Counted from the stretch's first letter, positions 16,242 to 24,999 are shown. The stretch: 64,000 nucleotides of DNA from Zobellia nedashkovskayae (GCF_015330125.1 NZ_JADDXR010000002.1:806001-870000); one strand, 5' to 3'. Notes: a model not told the origin generated them from the letters alone. Made by a program: numbers and translations.

Positions 16242-16730
16242 ATGAAACCGTTACCTAACGAAATTGTACTTCGCCCAAGGTTTCAATTGGATGTTGCCGG
16301 AACCAGTGACCATATTCTTCAAAAGTTTGAGACTGCCGGTTACCCTCCTTTTTTGGTAAAAAGACTAGATGAACATGTCTTTCTTAAATTCGACGTTAAG
16401 AACAACCATTTCTGGTCGCCTCAACTCCACTTGCAGATAGATAAATTAGATGCTTCCAACTGCCGTGTACATGGTATATTTGGGCCTAACCCTACCCTAT
16501 GGACCTTCTTTATGTTTATCCATTTTGCGGTAGCATGCTTATTCATCATCATAGGAATTTGGGCGTATTCAAGCGCATCTTTAAACAAGCCCTACCACTT
16601 ACAACTAGGGTTAATGGCTATGATAGTAGTGGTATGGTTTGTACTTTATTTTTTTGGACGAAGCGGTAAAAGAAAAGGGAAACCACAAATGGAAGAATTA
16701 TATGGATTTATGATGAAAGTTCTTACGTAA
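16242..16730 (+). CDS. Conserved hypothetical protein with two membrane helices
   Basis: A 162-residue protein of no family recognised here. The first 88 residues form a soluble domain (MKPLPNEIVLRPRFQLDVAG...), followed by two membrane helices at about 91-112 and 121-138 and a basic tail. It starts 27 bases after the SafE-like gene and probably ends the cco operon. Position suggests a link with oxidase or membrane function, but nothing more can be said. Confidence 0.72.
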   Translation: MKPLPNEIVLRPRFQLDVAGTSDHILQKFETAGYPPFLVKRLDEHVFLKFDVKNNHFWSPQLHLQIDKLDASNCRVHGIFGPNPTLWTFFMFIHFAVACLFIIIGIWAYSSASLNKPYHLQLGLMAMIVVVWFVLYFFGRSGKRKGKPQMEELYGFMMKVLT

Positions 16731-16796
16731 GAAATTTTAAAATTTTTAATGTCTTTCCTATATTTGAAAGTTACCAACAATCTAATAACCAATTAC

Positions 16797-18251
16797 ATGA
16801 AACGTATTATAGTACTAACCCTTATGATGGGGTTATTATCTTGCGGCGCATCCTATGCCCAGGAAAAACAAGAAGAACCAAGAGGAATTGACAATGTTGC
16901 CTACAAGTGGGGAAAAATGGCGTTGGATGCCACAGCATCGGACACCGAGCAATTTAAGCCTAGACCCACAATAACCTCACGTTACCTTGGCCTAATTTTT
17001 ATTTCAATTTTTGATGCATGGTCTGTTTATGATGAGACTGCTATACCAGTTTATTTAAAAGGTGTAGACCGTAAGCCTGCCAGTGAACAGAATCTTAAAA
17101 ACAAAGAAATTGCCATCAGCTATGCTGCTTTTGGTGCGATGAAGGAATACTACTATTCCGATACTGAAATGTTCAGAAAATTTATGACGGACTTAGGTCT
17201 GGACCCGGACAATGCATCAACAGACCCGAATACGCCAGAAGGTGTGGGCAACCTAGCTGCTATGGCTACCATAGAAGCTAGAAAAAACGATGGCAGCAAT
17301 CAATATGGTGAGGTTGAAGGTTCTAATGGAGAAGCTTATTTTGATTATACCAACTACAGTCCGGTAAACTCCGCAGATGAAAATACGGACATCAACAGGT
17401 GGCAACCAAAATATTTTTCTGATGGTAAAGGTGGCCAATATGCTCCCGGTTGTCTTACCCCTTACTGGCAAAAAGTAGCACCTATTACATTAACCGCGGC
17501 AGACCAATTTAGACCAGGGCCACCACCGTTGGTAGGTTCAGAGCAATTAAAAAAAGAAGTTCAAGAGGTAGTTGATTTGCAGGCTAACCTTTCCGGTGAA
17601 GAAATAGCTTTGGTAGAATTCATGCGAGACGGACCACAATCTGTACAGCAAGCTGGCCACTGGTTAAAGTTCGCACAAGACGTTTCACGTAGAGACAACC
17701 ATACGTTAGATGAAGATGTAAAAATGTATTTCTTAACGGAAATAACTGCCATGGATGCTTTTATTGCTTCATGGGATTCTAAGATGTTCTATGATTACGC
17801 ACGTCCTTATGCGCTGGTTCACGAATACTACAAAGACAAAACTATAAAGGCCTGGGGCGGACCTGGAAAAGGTATTATTAAAATGAAAGGCCAAGAATGG
17901 CGTCCTTACTCCCCAGATATTTTTCTATGCCCTCCATTCCCAAGTTACACTTCTGGACACAGCACCATTAGCGGGGCTTGTGCAGAGGCGCTGCGCCTTT
18001 TTACAGGTGAGGAGTACTTTGGCGAATCCATAGAACTTATACCAGGTTCACTTACAGAGTTTGATACCATTCATTTTGGAAAACCGGTAACTATAAACTT
18101 TCCTACTTTTACTGAAACCGCAAATATGGCGGGTATGTCTAGGGTAATGGGCGGTTACCACATACAAGCCGATAATATAGCAGGTCTGCAATTAGGTAGA
18201 GATGTGGCTTCCCAAGCTTGGCAATTTTACAACGACCATTTAGGAAAATAG
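16797..18251 (+). CDS. Vanadium haloperoxidase-like PAP2-family secreted enzyme
   Basis: A 484-residue exported protein of the PAP2/vanadium-dependent haloperoxidase superfamily. The three anion-binding motifs are in order: YDYARPYALVHEY, PSYTSGHSTISGA and SRVMGGYHIQADN, with Arg, Ser-Gly-His, Arg and the axial His in place. The frame extends to 16749, but the ATG at 16797 gives a clean signal peptide (MKRIIVLTLMMGLLSCGASYAQ). LLSC could also be a lipobox. These enzymes either oxidise halides with peroxide or remove phosphate. Which applies here cannot be decided from motifs, and vanadium enzymes are common in marine algal bacteria. A strong terminator follows. Confidence 0.82.
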   Translation: MKRIIVLTLMMGLLSCGASYAQEKQEEPRGIDNVAYKWGKMALDATASDTEQFKPRPTITSRYLGLIFISIFDAWSVYDETAIPVYLKGVDRKPASEQNLKNKEIAISYAAFGAMKEYYYSDTEMFRKFMTDLGLDPDNASTDPNTPEGVGNLAAMATIEARKNDGSNQYGEVEGSNGEAYFDYTNYSPVNSADENTDINRWQPKYFSDGKGGQYAPGCLTPYWQKVAPITLTAADQFRPGPPPLVGSEQLKKEVQEVVDLQANLSGEEIALVEFMRDGPQSVQQAGHWLKFAQDVSRRDNHTLDEDVKMYFLTEITAMDAFIASWDSKMFYDYARPYALVHEYYKDKTIKAWGGPGKGIIKMKGQEWRPYSPDIFLCPPFPSYTSGHSTISGACAEALRLFTGEEYFGESIELIPGSLTEFDTIHFGKPVTINFPTFTETANMAGMSRVMGGYHIQADNIAGLQLGRDVASQAWQFYNDHLGK

Positions 18252-18269
18252 AAAATTAAAATGTATTGC

Positions 18270-18313
18270 AAAAGTGGAAAGAAAATCTAGCATAATTCTC
18301 TTTCCACTTTTTT
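18270..18313 (+). terminator. Rho-independent terminator after the haloperoxidase-like gene
   Basis: AAAAGTGGAAAGA (18270-18282) pairs with TCTTTCCACTTTT (18299-18311) and is followed by further T residues. It closes the transcription unit ending at 18251. Confidence 0.84.
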
Positions 18314-18334
18314 ATACCTATAGTTTGTTAAACA

Positions 18335-18377
18335 TGATATTGTTCATATTCTAAAGCTCCTCTATTGCAGATATTTG
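18335..18377 (+). promoter_or_regulatory. Fnr-like box upstream of the globin gene
   Basis: TGATATTGTTCA (18335-18346) keeps one perfect TGAT half and a weaker TTCA half. GATATTTG (18370-18377) places TTTG at exactly the same offset (33.5 bases from the box centre) as in the other Fnr-type promoters. The globin start is 38 bases further on. Weaker than the others. Confidence 0.5.
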
Positions 18378-18414
18378 CATCTAAAAGTAATGTCAATAGT
18401 GTATTTTTGATACG

Positions 18415-18810
18415 ATGGGAAAAAAAGAAATTGAAACTCGAGATGACGTACAGCTACTTGTTGAAACTTTCTATGGAAAAATAAGAGAGGATAAAATTCT
18501 TGGTCCTATTTTTAATGGAATTATTACCGACTGGGAAGTACATCTTAAATTATTAACCGATTTTTGGGAGACCCAACTTTTTCTGAAACGAAAATATCAA
18601 GGCAACCCAGTAACGGCCCATCAAGAAGTAGAAGACAAAACCAACGGAACAATAACCTCCGAGCATTTTGGTCTTTGGCTTAATCATTGGTTTGCAACCA
18701 TAGACGAACTTTTTGAAGGTGATAAAGCTTGGATTACCAAAAACAGGGCACAAAAAATGAGTACGATGCTATTTATGCAGATGTTTCAACATAGAAGTAG
18801 AACTTCATAA
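18415..18810 (+). CDS. Group III truncated hemoglobin
   Basis: A 131-residue truncated globin. The N-terminal RDDVQLLVETFYGKIREDKILGPIF, the proximal region HLKLLTDFWETQLF and the helix around HFGLWLNHWFATIDELFEG match group III. These small heme proteins bind O2 or NO and are frequently found with NO defence genes. It precedes the Rrf2 regulator and ric on the same strand, with a weak Fnr-type box upstream. Together they look like a nitrosative-stress module next to the nos cluster. Confidence 0.84.
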   Translation: MGKKEIETRDDVQLLVETFYGKIREDKILGPIFNGIITDWEVHLKLLTDFWETQLFLKRKYQGNPVTAHQEVEDKTNGTITSEHFGLWLNHWFATIDELFEGDKAWITKNRAQKMSTMLFMQMFQHRSRTS

Positions 18811-18830
18811 TACAAATAGAAAAATTTAAC

Positions 18831-18870
18831 TCGGATATATTTGTCCTATTAAAGAAAGGATATATCTTTG
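18831..18870 (+). promoter_or_regulatory. rrf2 promoter with overlapping inverted-repeat operator
   Basis: TTTG (18840-18843), 19 bases, then TATCTTTG (18863-18870) is an exact Bacteroidota -33/-7 promoter. The -33 lies inside CGGATATATTTGTCCT (18832-18847), a GGA-N8-TCC repeat that matches 13 of 16 bases of the repeats upstream of ric and the nos operon. Repression by the Rrf2 protein itself is inferred. Confidence 0.66.
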
Positions 18871-18889
18871 TAACGTAAAACAAAACTGA

Positions 18890-19324
18890 ATGTTTTCAAA
18901 AGCATGTGAATACGGAATAAGAGCATCAACCTACATAGCATTAAAATCGCTTGAAGGTACTCGGGTGAGTTTAAAAGAAATTGCTGAGAAGATAGATTCT
19001 CCCGTTGCTTTTACCGCTAAAGTTTTGCAACAGTTATCTAAAAATCATATTGTAGAATCCGTAAAAGGTGCCTCTGGCGGCTTTCAGATTTCAAAAGTTA
19101 ACATGAATGAGATAAAGCTTGCCCAAATAGTATTTGCCATAGACGGCAACAACGTCTATGAGGGTTGTGGACTTGGTTTAAAAAAATGTAATGCTAATGA
19201 ACCCTGCCCTGTTCACGATAAATTTGTCCAAATACGGAGCGATTTGAAAACCATGTTAGAAAATACTAGTCTTTATGATATGACCATTGGTTTAGAAGAA
19301 GGGCTTACAGCTTTAAGAAGGTAA
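18890..19324 (+). CDS. Rrf2-family regulator (NsrR-like)
   Basis: A 144-residue Rrf2 winged-helix protein. The start MFSKACEYGIRASTYIALKS and the HTH VSLKEIAEKIDSPVAFTAKVLQQLSKNHIV are typical. Three cysteines, C93, C100 and C106 (EGCGLGLKKC, NEPC), could bind an Fe-S cluster as in NsrR and IscR. Its immediate neighbour is the nitrosative repair gene ric, which favours an NsrR-like NO sensor over an IscR-type function. Its own promoter carries a GGA-N8-TCC repeat. The same repeat precedes ric and the nos operon. Confidence 0.87.
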   Translation: MFSKACEYGIRASTYIALKSLEGTRVSLKEIAEKIDSPVAFTAKVLQQLSKNHIVESVKGASGGFQISKVNMNEIKLAQIVFAIDGNNVYEGCGLGLKKCNANEPCPVHDKFVQIRSDLKTMLENTSLYDMTIGLEEGLTALRR

Positions 19325-19329
19325 AAAAA

Positions 19330-19362
19330 TTTGAATATAAATAGGACAATTTTATCCTATTT
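19330..19362 (+). promoter_or_regulatory. Inverted-repeat operator upstream of ric
   Basis: AAATAGGA-N8-TCCTATTT (19339-19362) is a perfect 8-base inverted repeat between rrf2 and ric. Its core AGGACAATTTTATCCT (19343-19358) is the exact reverse complement of the repeat at 29290-29305 upstream of the nos operon. A TTTG (19330-19333) 19 bases before TATCCTAT may be the promoter it covers. Confidence 0.66.
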
Positions 19363-19390
19363 AATGAAGTAATTATAAAAAAAAGAAATT

Positions 19391-20125
19391 ATGACACAAA
19401 CAGTAGGCGAAATTGTAGCTAAAGATTACCGAACCGCACAAGTTTTTAAAAACCATAAAATTGACTTTTGTTGCCGAGGAAACCGATCACTTGAAGAGGT
19501 TGCTCTTAAGAATAATTTAAATGTTGATGTACTTTCTGCAGAACTAAAAGCAGTAACAGAACAAAATAGTGAAGATAACATTGATTTTAAATCTTGGCCA
19601 TTGGACTTGCTTGTTGATTACATTGAAAAAAAACACCATAGATACGTTGAAAAGCAAAGTACGGTATTGAAACAATACCTTGATAAACTATGCCGTGTAC
19701 ATGGTGAAAAACATCCTGAACTTTTTGAAATCAAAGAACTTTTTAATGCATCTGCCGGCGAACTGGCCTCGCACATGAAAAAAGAAGAATTGATACTCTT
19801 CCCTTTTGTTAGAAAGATGGTTGAAGCAAAACAATCAGGACAGGATTTGAGTATTCCTGGTTTTGGCTCTGTAGCAAACCCAATTAGTACTATGATGGAT
19901 GAGCATGATAACGAAGGGGTTCGTTTTAGAACCATTGCAAAACTGAGCAATGATTATACACCACCTGCTGACGCCTGTTCTACTTACAAGGTTACGTACG
20001 CGTTATTACAAGAATTTGAAGACGACTTGCACCGTCATATTCACTTAGAGAACAATATTCTCTTTACCAAGGCCAGTGCGTTAGAAAAAGAATTCACCGC
20101 AGTGGCAAAGAGCATGATTTCGTAG
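19391..20125 (+). CDS. ric: Di-iron iron-sulfur cluster repair protein (Ric/ScdA/YtfE)
   Basis: A 244-residue repair protein of the Ric family, which restores Fe-S clusters damaged by NO or oxidants. It has the ScdA_N domain at 1-60 (VGEIVAKDYRTAQVFKNHKIDFCCRGNRSLEE) and a hemerythrin-like di-iron domain with HHRYVEKQ, HGEKHPEL, HMKKEELILFPF, DEHDNEG and HRHIHLENNILF supplying His and Glu ligands. Length is normal. It follows the Rrf2 regulator by 66 bases, with a strong operator-like repeat between them. Confidence 0.92.
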   Translation: MTQTVGEIVAKDYRTAQVFKNHKIDFCCRGNRSLEEVALKNNLNVDVLSAELKAVTEQNSEDNIDFKSWPLDLLVDYIEKKHHRYVEKQSTVLKQYLDKLCRVHGEKHPELFEIKELFNASAGELASHMKKEELILFPFVRKMVEAKQSGQDLSIPGFGSVANPISTMMDEHDNEGVRFRTIAKLSNDYTPPADACSTYKVTYALLQEFEDDLHRHIHLENNILFTKASALEKEFTAVAKSMIS

Positions 20126-20177
20126 AGATCAGGTTAGCTTATAAAAGTTTAATTACAAATTTCTAAAATTGATTATC

Positions 20178-20525
20178 ATGAGAACATCATCATCATTACC
20201 CATAAGTTATTCTGAAAAACAACAGAGAAGTACTGGTATAGCCAAAATATACAACAATCTACTTGGTGAATTTATAAGACAACAGACCGGTTATTCCACT
20301 ATTGCTATTATCGCACAAAGCTGTATAGGTTCTGCTGCTGCAATGGTGTTATTGATGAGTAACTTACATGACTTGTCAAAAATGGTATTGCTCTTTTTTG
20401 TAACCATCTTATGTATGGGATACAATGCTGCAGTACTTGCACAACTGAAATCTAAAACCACCTTTAATATGCTATTAGTAAGTTTGCTATTTAGTTGTTC
20501 TATTATTATTGCGAACCTTCTTTAG
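20178..20525 (+). CDS. Hypothetical small membrane protein
   Basis: A 115-residue protein with a polar N-terminal 35 residues and three predicted membrane helices (about 42-63, 67-86 and 95-114). The frame begins at a TTG (20169), but the ATG at 20178 is preferred. No family is recognised. It lies 52 bases after ric on the same strand and just before the ferredoxin gene, so it may belong to the same transcript. Confidence 0.55.
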   Translation: MRTSSSLPISYSEKQQRSTGIAKIYNNLLGEFIRQQTGYSTIAIIAQSCIGSAAAMVLLMSNLHDLSKMVLLFFVTILCMGYNAAVLAQLKSKTTFNMLLVSLLFSCSIIIANLL

Positions 20526-20557
20526 CATTCATCCATTATAAAACCTCAACTATACCT

Positions 20558-20884
20558 GTGGAGAACCTAAGCCTTACTTACATTGACGAGTATGGCGAAA
20601 AATGCCATGCTAACTTTGTGACGAATCAATACCATAGCCTTATGGAGCTACTGTTCGATAAGTACATGCAAGATTGGGGCGATTGTCAAGGCAGAGCCTG
20701 GTGCGCGACCTGCCATATAAAAATCCATAGCGAATGTAGTTTGGATAAAATGGATATAACAGAAAGGAATACGCTTTCTACTATTCTTAATGCTGATAAA
20801 ACAAGCCGTTTGGCTTGTCAAATTCCCCTAAATTCAAATTTAAACGGTGTTGTTTTTAGTATACTAAAAGACGATGCCGTTTAA
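20558..20884 (+). CDS. [2Fe-2S] ferredoxin, adrenodoxin type
   Basis: A ferredoxin with the four cluster cysteines in the adrenodoxin-type pattern: CQGRAWC-AT-C (C-x5-C-x2-C), then a fourth cysteine in RLACQIPL about 40 residues later. The frame is open from a TTG at 20495 that overlaps the preceding gene. The GTG at 20558 (VENLSLTYIDEYGE) gives 108 residues and a beta-strand start normal for the fold, so it is chosen. It may donate electrons to respiratory or NO-detoxifying partners nearby, which is inference. It converges with the oxidase-like gene at 20890, with 5 bases between the stops. Confidence 0.76.
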   Translation: MENLSLTYIDEYGEKCHANFVTNQYHSLMELLFDKYMQDWGDCQGRAWCATCHIKIHSECSLDKMDITERNTLSTILNADKTSRLACQIPLNSNLNGVVFSILKDDAV

Positions 20885-20889
20885 ATTTT

Positions 20890-22113
20890 TTAAGACTGAG
20901 ACACATTCTTCTCTCTAGATAGTAACAGTCCTAAAAGTGCCAATAACACTAATAAACTTGCCACCGCCAAAATAAGATAGTAAGCAGAAAATAATGTGGT
21001 TGATTGCCATGCTACAATTGCCTTATAAAAAATTAAGGCTTCCGTAAGTGCAAAACCTAGTATATATAGTGAGAAGGATTTCTTGCCAAGCTGTAGTAAC
21101 TTAAAGTAGTCCAGGAACAGGAATAGGCTCATAGTCACCACTCCCAAAAACGTCCAGTGTAAATAGCCAATGGTAAAATCTAAATAGGTCACGGCTAAAT
21201 CTGCAAAATAAGGCATTGCGCTAAGTGTTTGCAATATCATTTTAAAACCCCACAACACACCTATTGTCTTCAATATATTCTGATGAAACGTTGAAAATAA
21301 TCTCTCTAATTTTAACTTAACATCTAATAAAAATATCCATAAAACATAAAACGCATACAACTGCAAAACGGCCCCTACTCCACCAAATACATAGTAAACT
21401 ACGGATGGATGCGAAAATAACGTAGACAGAAAAAAAGAAAAGATAATCCCAAGGTTCAATCCCCAAAATAACCTTTTAAAATTACTTTGCGTCCAAACAA
21501 TCTGCTGCTTCTCCAAAATATATAGAAATACAGCTAAGAGTGCCATTATCATCCATCCGTTGTAGAAGAAATGGAGATAGAAATAAATAGCCAAACGATA
21601 CCAAATAGAGTCTCCACCAAGGGTATTCATTATTGCTCCTAATGCCCACGGGCCAACACTTGAAATCAGCAAATATACTATAGCAGCTTTGGCACACTGC
21701 AATGATTGAGTCATCTTATACTCAACAGGGACGTTCTTAAAAAAGAACCAAGAGAACCAATAGGATGCGATTAGGAACAGAGTGGAAAAAATAATTGAAA
21801 ACACAGCATACCCTTGAAATGGAAAAGTCAACAACATACCAATTAAAGTAAGCTGCGTGAACCAAAATATGTTATTGTATTTCTTATGAACCTCCGACTT
21901 GCTTAAATAAAGTTTGTACAGCAAACTAGTGAGAGCTAAGTACACCCAACCCAATAAGGCTATATGTGAATGGGCATGAACAATATACTTGTAGGTTATA
22001 GGAATGTCCAGTACCCTAAAAAACCGCAGTACACAACCTAAAAGAGCTGCCAAGACAAAATACACCAAAGCTATTTTCGTATGCTTTTTAAGATTTATCA
22101 TTTGTCTTGCCAT
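20890..22113 (-). CDS. Polytopic membrane protein, heme-copper oxidase subunit I-like
   Basis: A 407-residue protein with about 12 membrane helices, last gene of the nos operon. The second helix YIVHAHSHIALLGWVYLALTS resembles the heme-ligand helix of cbb3 CcoN, and YLHFFYNGWMIMALL recalls the helix that in true oxidases carries copper ligands. YLHWTFLGVVT adds a further histidine. The HH pair of oxidases is not seen, so oxygen reduction is unlikely. It may be a heme- or copper-binding relative (NnrS/NorB-like superfamily). Its start is 15 bases after the nosY stop. Function unknown. Confidence 0.68.
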   Translation of the reverse strand: MARQMINLKKHTKIALVYFVLAALLGCVLRFFRVLDIPITYKYIVHAHSHIALLGWVYLALTSLLYKLYLSKSEVHKKYNNIFWFTQLTLIGMLLTFPFQGYAVFSIIFSTLFLIASYWFSWFFFKNVPVEYKMTQSLQCAKAAIVYLLISSVGPWALGAIMNTLGGDSIWYRLAIYFYLHFFYNGWMIMALLAVFLYILEKQQIVWTQSNFKRLFWGLNLGIIFSFFLSTLFSHPSVVYYVFGGVGAVLQLYAFYVLWIFLLDVKLKLERLFSTFHQNILKTIGVLWGFKMILQTLSAMPYFADLAVTYLDFTIGYLHWTFLGVVTMSLFLFLDYFKLLQLGKKSFSLYILGFALTEALIFYKAIVAWQSTTLFSAYYLILAVASLLVLLALLGLLLSREKNVSQS

Positions 22114-22128
22114 TTCATTGGCCCTAAA

Positions 22129-22911
22129 TTAAAAATCTTTTTTCTTGGATACGTATACCAATCGCCAAATAGGTAGAACAGTCCATAAAATAAGCATCAG
22201 CATAGAAACAAATAGACCTTGGTCCGTTCCAAAGAACTTTTTGAATACAGCACCAGTATAACCCAAAAGAGCAGAAATATCCAACTTTAAAAGAATTAAG
22301 GTCCGTGACAAATCTATAGGATTAAACATGGTAGCGCTAAGGGAAAAAGCATCTAAAGGATACTCCTTAAAAATAATTAGAGACATCAGAAACAATCCAT
22401 CATAAATAACCGCCATAAACAACCACAACAATACTGCATACCCAAAACCTTTAATCTTGTTTTCATTGGACAGCGCAATATTAAAAGCCAGTACGGTAAA
22501 GATTAATGTTAGAAAAGCACCTGTAACCAAGAGTAATGAAAAGTCAAAAATAGCATCACTTTTAAGTAGACCATAGAGTACAAAAGGAATACCAAGACCT
22601 AACACTAGACTCAAGGTTAAAGAACCCGCTACACCCAAATATTGACCTAAGAATATTGAAGAACGTTTAATAGGTTGCGCCAATAAAAGTTCCGTAAACT
22701 CTTTTGAGTTGTAGAAATACATTATTCCAAAAATAGTACTGATCAAGGGTACTAGAATAATTATAACATTCATGAGAGTTATAATGGCCTTTGAAACATC
22801 ATTGTTCAAAAACAATAATACAAAACCTAACAAGAGGTAAAATAGAAAGTATACGTAGCTCCAGCGGCTACGGATTAGGTCGTAAAAACTATATTTTAGT
22901 ATCTTAAGCAT
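22129..22911 (-). CDS. nosY: ABC transporter permease NosY
   Basis: A 260-residue permease with about six helices, of the ABC-2 type found in nos clusters. It has the start MLKILKYSFYDLIRSRWSYVYFL and the conserved loop FGIMYFYNSKEFTELLLAQPIKRS. NosDFY is thought to deliver a sulfur species and copper for the tetranuclear CuZ site of nitrous oxide reductase. It overlaps nosF by 8 bases, indicating translational coupling. Confidence 0.9.
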   Translation of the reverse strand: MLKILKYSFYDLIRSRWSYVYFLFYLLLGFVLLFLNNDVSKAIITLMNVIIILVPLISTIFGIMYFYNSKEFTELLLAQPIKRSSIFLGQYLGVAGSLTLSLVLGLGIPFVLYGLLKSDAIFDFSLLLVTGAFLTLIFTVLAFNIALSNENKIKGFGYAVLLWLFMAVIYDGLFLMSLIIFKEYPLDAFSLSATMFNPIDLSRTLILLKLDISALLGYTGAVFKKFFGTDQGLFVSMLMLILWTVLPIWRLVYVSKKKDF

Positions 22912-23614
22912 GAGTGGGTGCTGTTGCTATGGCCGCAATGGCGTGTTCTAAATCCGTTTGTCCTGTCTTGGTTTTCAGTTCTTCTATACTGCCCTTAAAG
23001 TAAATGTTACCTTCTAGCAAATAAACGATTACATCAGAAATTTCGGCAACGAACTGCATTATGTGAGATGTGATCAACACCGTTTTTTTTAGGTCTCTTT
23101 GTTCCCGTATAAGATTTTTTAAATGAATTAAAGATGCTGGATCAAGACCTGTTGTAGGTTCATCTAAAATTAGTAGTGGACTATCGAACATGAAGGCCAA
23201 AACGATGTTCACCTTTTGTTTGGTACCTCCTGAAAGGGTAGAAAGTTTCTTATCTAAAAAAGGTTCTAGTTTAAAAAGCTCAATCAATCTTTCTTCGTCA
23301 CTAGGGCTTTGCCTAAGGTCCTTTATCATCCGTATAAGCTCGTAAACCTTTAAGTTTCCGGGAAAGTTAGCTATCTGAGGTAGGTAGTCTATTTCTTTAC
23401 GGTACTTCCAATTCTTTTTAATGGGTTCTCCCATCACAGAAATACTTCCCTTATCCGGCACAACCATACCCAAAATACTCTTGATCAAGGTAGTTTTTCC
23501 AGAACCATTAGGTCCTAAGATGGCAAAAACACCACCTTTCTCTATGGTTAGGTTCAAGCCCGAGAGTACTTCGTTCTTTCCGAATTTCTTTTGCAAGCCT
23601 TCTATTTGAATCAT
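22904..23614 (-). CDS. nosF: ABC transporter ATPase NosF
   Basis: A 236-residue ABC ATPase with Walker A GPNGSGKTT (34-42), signature LSGGTKQK, Walker B LLILDEPTTGLD and switch histidine in ITSH. It sits between nosD (4-base overlap) and nosY (8-base overlap), which fixes its role as the NosF subunit driving maturation of the CuZ centre. Length is at the short end for NosF but complete. Confidence 0.93.
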   Translation of the reverse strand: MIQIEGLQKKFGKNEVLSGLNLTIEKGGVFAILGPNGSGKTTLIKSILGMVVPDKGSISVMGEPIKKNWKYRKEIDYLPQIANFPGNLKVYELIRMIKDLRQSPSDEERLIELFKLEPFLDKKLSTLSGGTKQKVNIVLAFMFDSPLLILDEPTTGLDPASLIHLKNLIREQRDLKKTVLITSHIMQFVAEISDVIVYLLEGNIYFKGSIEELKTKTGQTDLEHAIAAIATAPTHA

Positions 23615-24852
23615 TGTACTTTGGTCATTAGGGGATTAATATCCAATAAATTGTCTGGTGTAAATACGGGAGATACTTTTTCGGAAAAATCAATGATATC
23701 CATAAAAAGACTTCGCAGTAAAACAATAGCCTCCGGTGTTTTGTTTACGATATAGGAAAACAATTTTACAGGGCGGTAAGGCACATCGCCAATACCGTTC
23801 TTATCTAAATCATACCCAGTATAATCACTCCAGTAATTACCATCAAACACATTATCGTTCAACTTACTGTCATACGATATATCAAAACTGTTGTAAAGGA
23901 AATTATTACCCGTAAAAGAATTGGCGTAACAAGCCCCAAGGACTTTAATGCCCCACCCGTTATTTATAAAGTTGTTCCCTTTATAATTAATTCGGTTAGA
24001 ACCTTCTATATGAATACCAATGGTATTTTCCTCAAACGTATTATTACTTATTTCAGCATCATTAATCTCTTTTAACAAAACACCAAATGAAGCTGTACCC
24101 CAATTTTTCCTAAAAGTATTCCCCTTCATTATAATCCCTTTAGAAAACATAACTGCAACTCCGGCGCCGTTATTCTCAAAAAGGTTGTTTGAGTAAACAT
24201 CATCATCAGAAAACATAAAATGGAGACCGTATCTTAAATTACCCGTGCTTTTGTTATTGTCTATTATAATGTTATCCGAGAACTCCAAGTAAATACCATC
24301 TCTAGCTCCTTGAACAATATTATTGCTTACCTCAACATGGTGAGAATACCAAAGTTGAATTCCATTTCCGGAATTATACTCGTCTTTGGCATCACCTATA
24401 ATTTTATTATGATATACTTTTCCGTAGTTTGATTTTTCCAGATAAATACCGAAAAACAATTTTTCCAAGACTACATTCTGAATTAGAAAATTTTCGCTTT
24501 TTACTACTCGGATTGCAGCATAATCTGTGGTATAGCTAGTACCCACATTTATGATAAAAAAGCCATCTATCGTTACATCATCGGATACAACTCGTATGAT
24601 TTCACCTTTCTTTTCTCCATCTATTATTGGGTAACCTTCTCCAATTAAGGTTAGTGGTTTATCAACAAGAATATTGTATTCCTTATAGGTGCCTTTTTTT
24701 ACTATAAGTGTATCAAAATCTATAGCCCTTTCAATTCCCTCAGAAATAGATTTTACTTCGCAACTCTCACAGACAACAATAGGTTTTGCCCATAGATGCG
24801 CTGTAACAAAAAGTAAAAAAGTAAAATTTAATAAGCTTTGGTATCGCATCAT
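23611..24852 (-). CDS. nosD: Periplasmic copper-site maturation protein NosD
   Basis: A 413-residue exported right-handed beta-helix protein of the NosD/CASH family. It has a signal peptide at 1-22 (FLLFVTAHLWA), a CESC pair just after it, and then repeating Asn-rich turns such as VSNNIVQGARDGIYLEFSDN and GNNFINNGWGIKVLG typical of parallel beta helices. The C-terminal GNYWSDYTGYDLDKNGIGDVPYRP is the NosD end signature. It works with NosFY in CuZ assembly. A 147-base gap with no gene separates it from the upstream flavin protein. Confidence 0.92.
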   Translation of the reverse strand: MMRYQSLLNFTFLLFVTAHLWAKPIVVCESCEVKSISEGIERAIDFDTLIVKKGTYKEYNILVDKPLTLIGEGYPIIDGEKKGEIIRVVSDDVTIDGFFIINVGTSYTTDYAAIRVVKSENFLIQNVVLEKLFFGIYLEKSNYGKVYHNKIIGDAKDEYNSGNGIQLWYSHHVEVSNNIVQGARDGIYLEFSDNIIIDNNKSTGNLRYGLHFMFSDDDVYSNNLFENNGAGVAVMFSKGIIMKGNTFRKNWGTASFGVLLKEINDAEISNNTFEENTIGIHIEGSNRINYKGNNFINNGWGIKVLGACYANSFTGNNFLYNSFDISYDSKLNDNVFDGNYWSDYTGYDLDKNGIGDVPYRPVKLFSYIVNKTPEAIVLLRSLFMDIIDFSEKVSPVFTPDNLLDINPLMTKVQ

Positions 24853-24999
24853 CTTAATTTGAGAAATTTAGAATTCTCGTTTGTTCTTTTCCTAAATCTG
24901 TTTCTCCACAACAAAACCGCCAAGGGTTTCTCTTGGATAAATGCGGCTTGTCTTGCACCGCTTTTCAAAAATATTCTTTGATTTAAAACCCTAGGTTAT

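Noticed and set aside
20890..22113. Reading this gene as a true terminal oxidase or NO reductase catalytic subunit
   Set aside because: The paired histidines of the copper site and other ligand motifs are not visible, so only a distant relationship is proposed.
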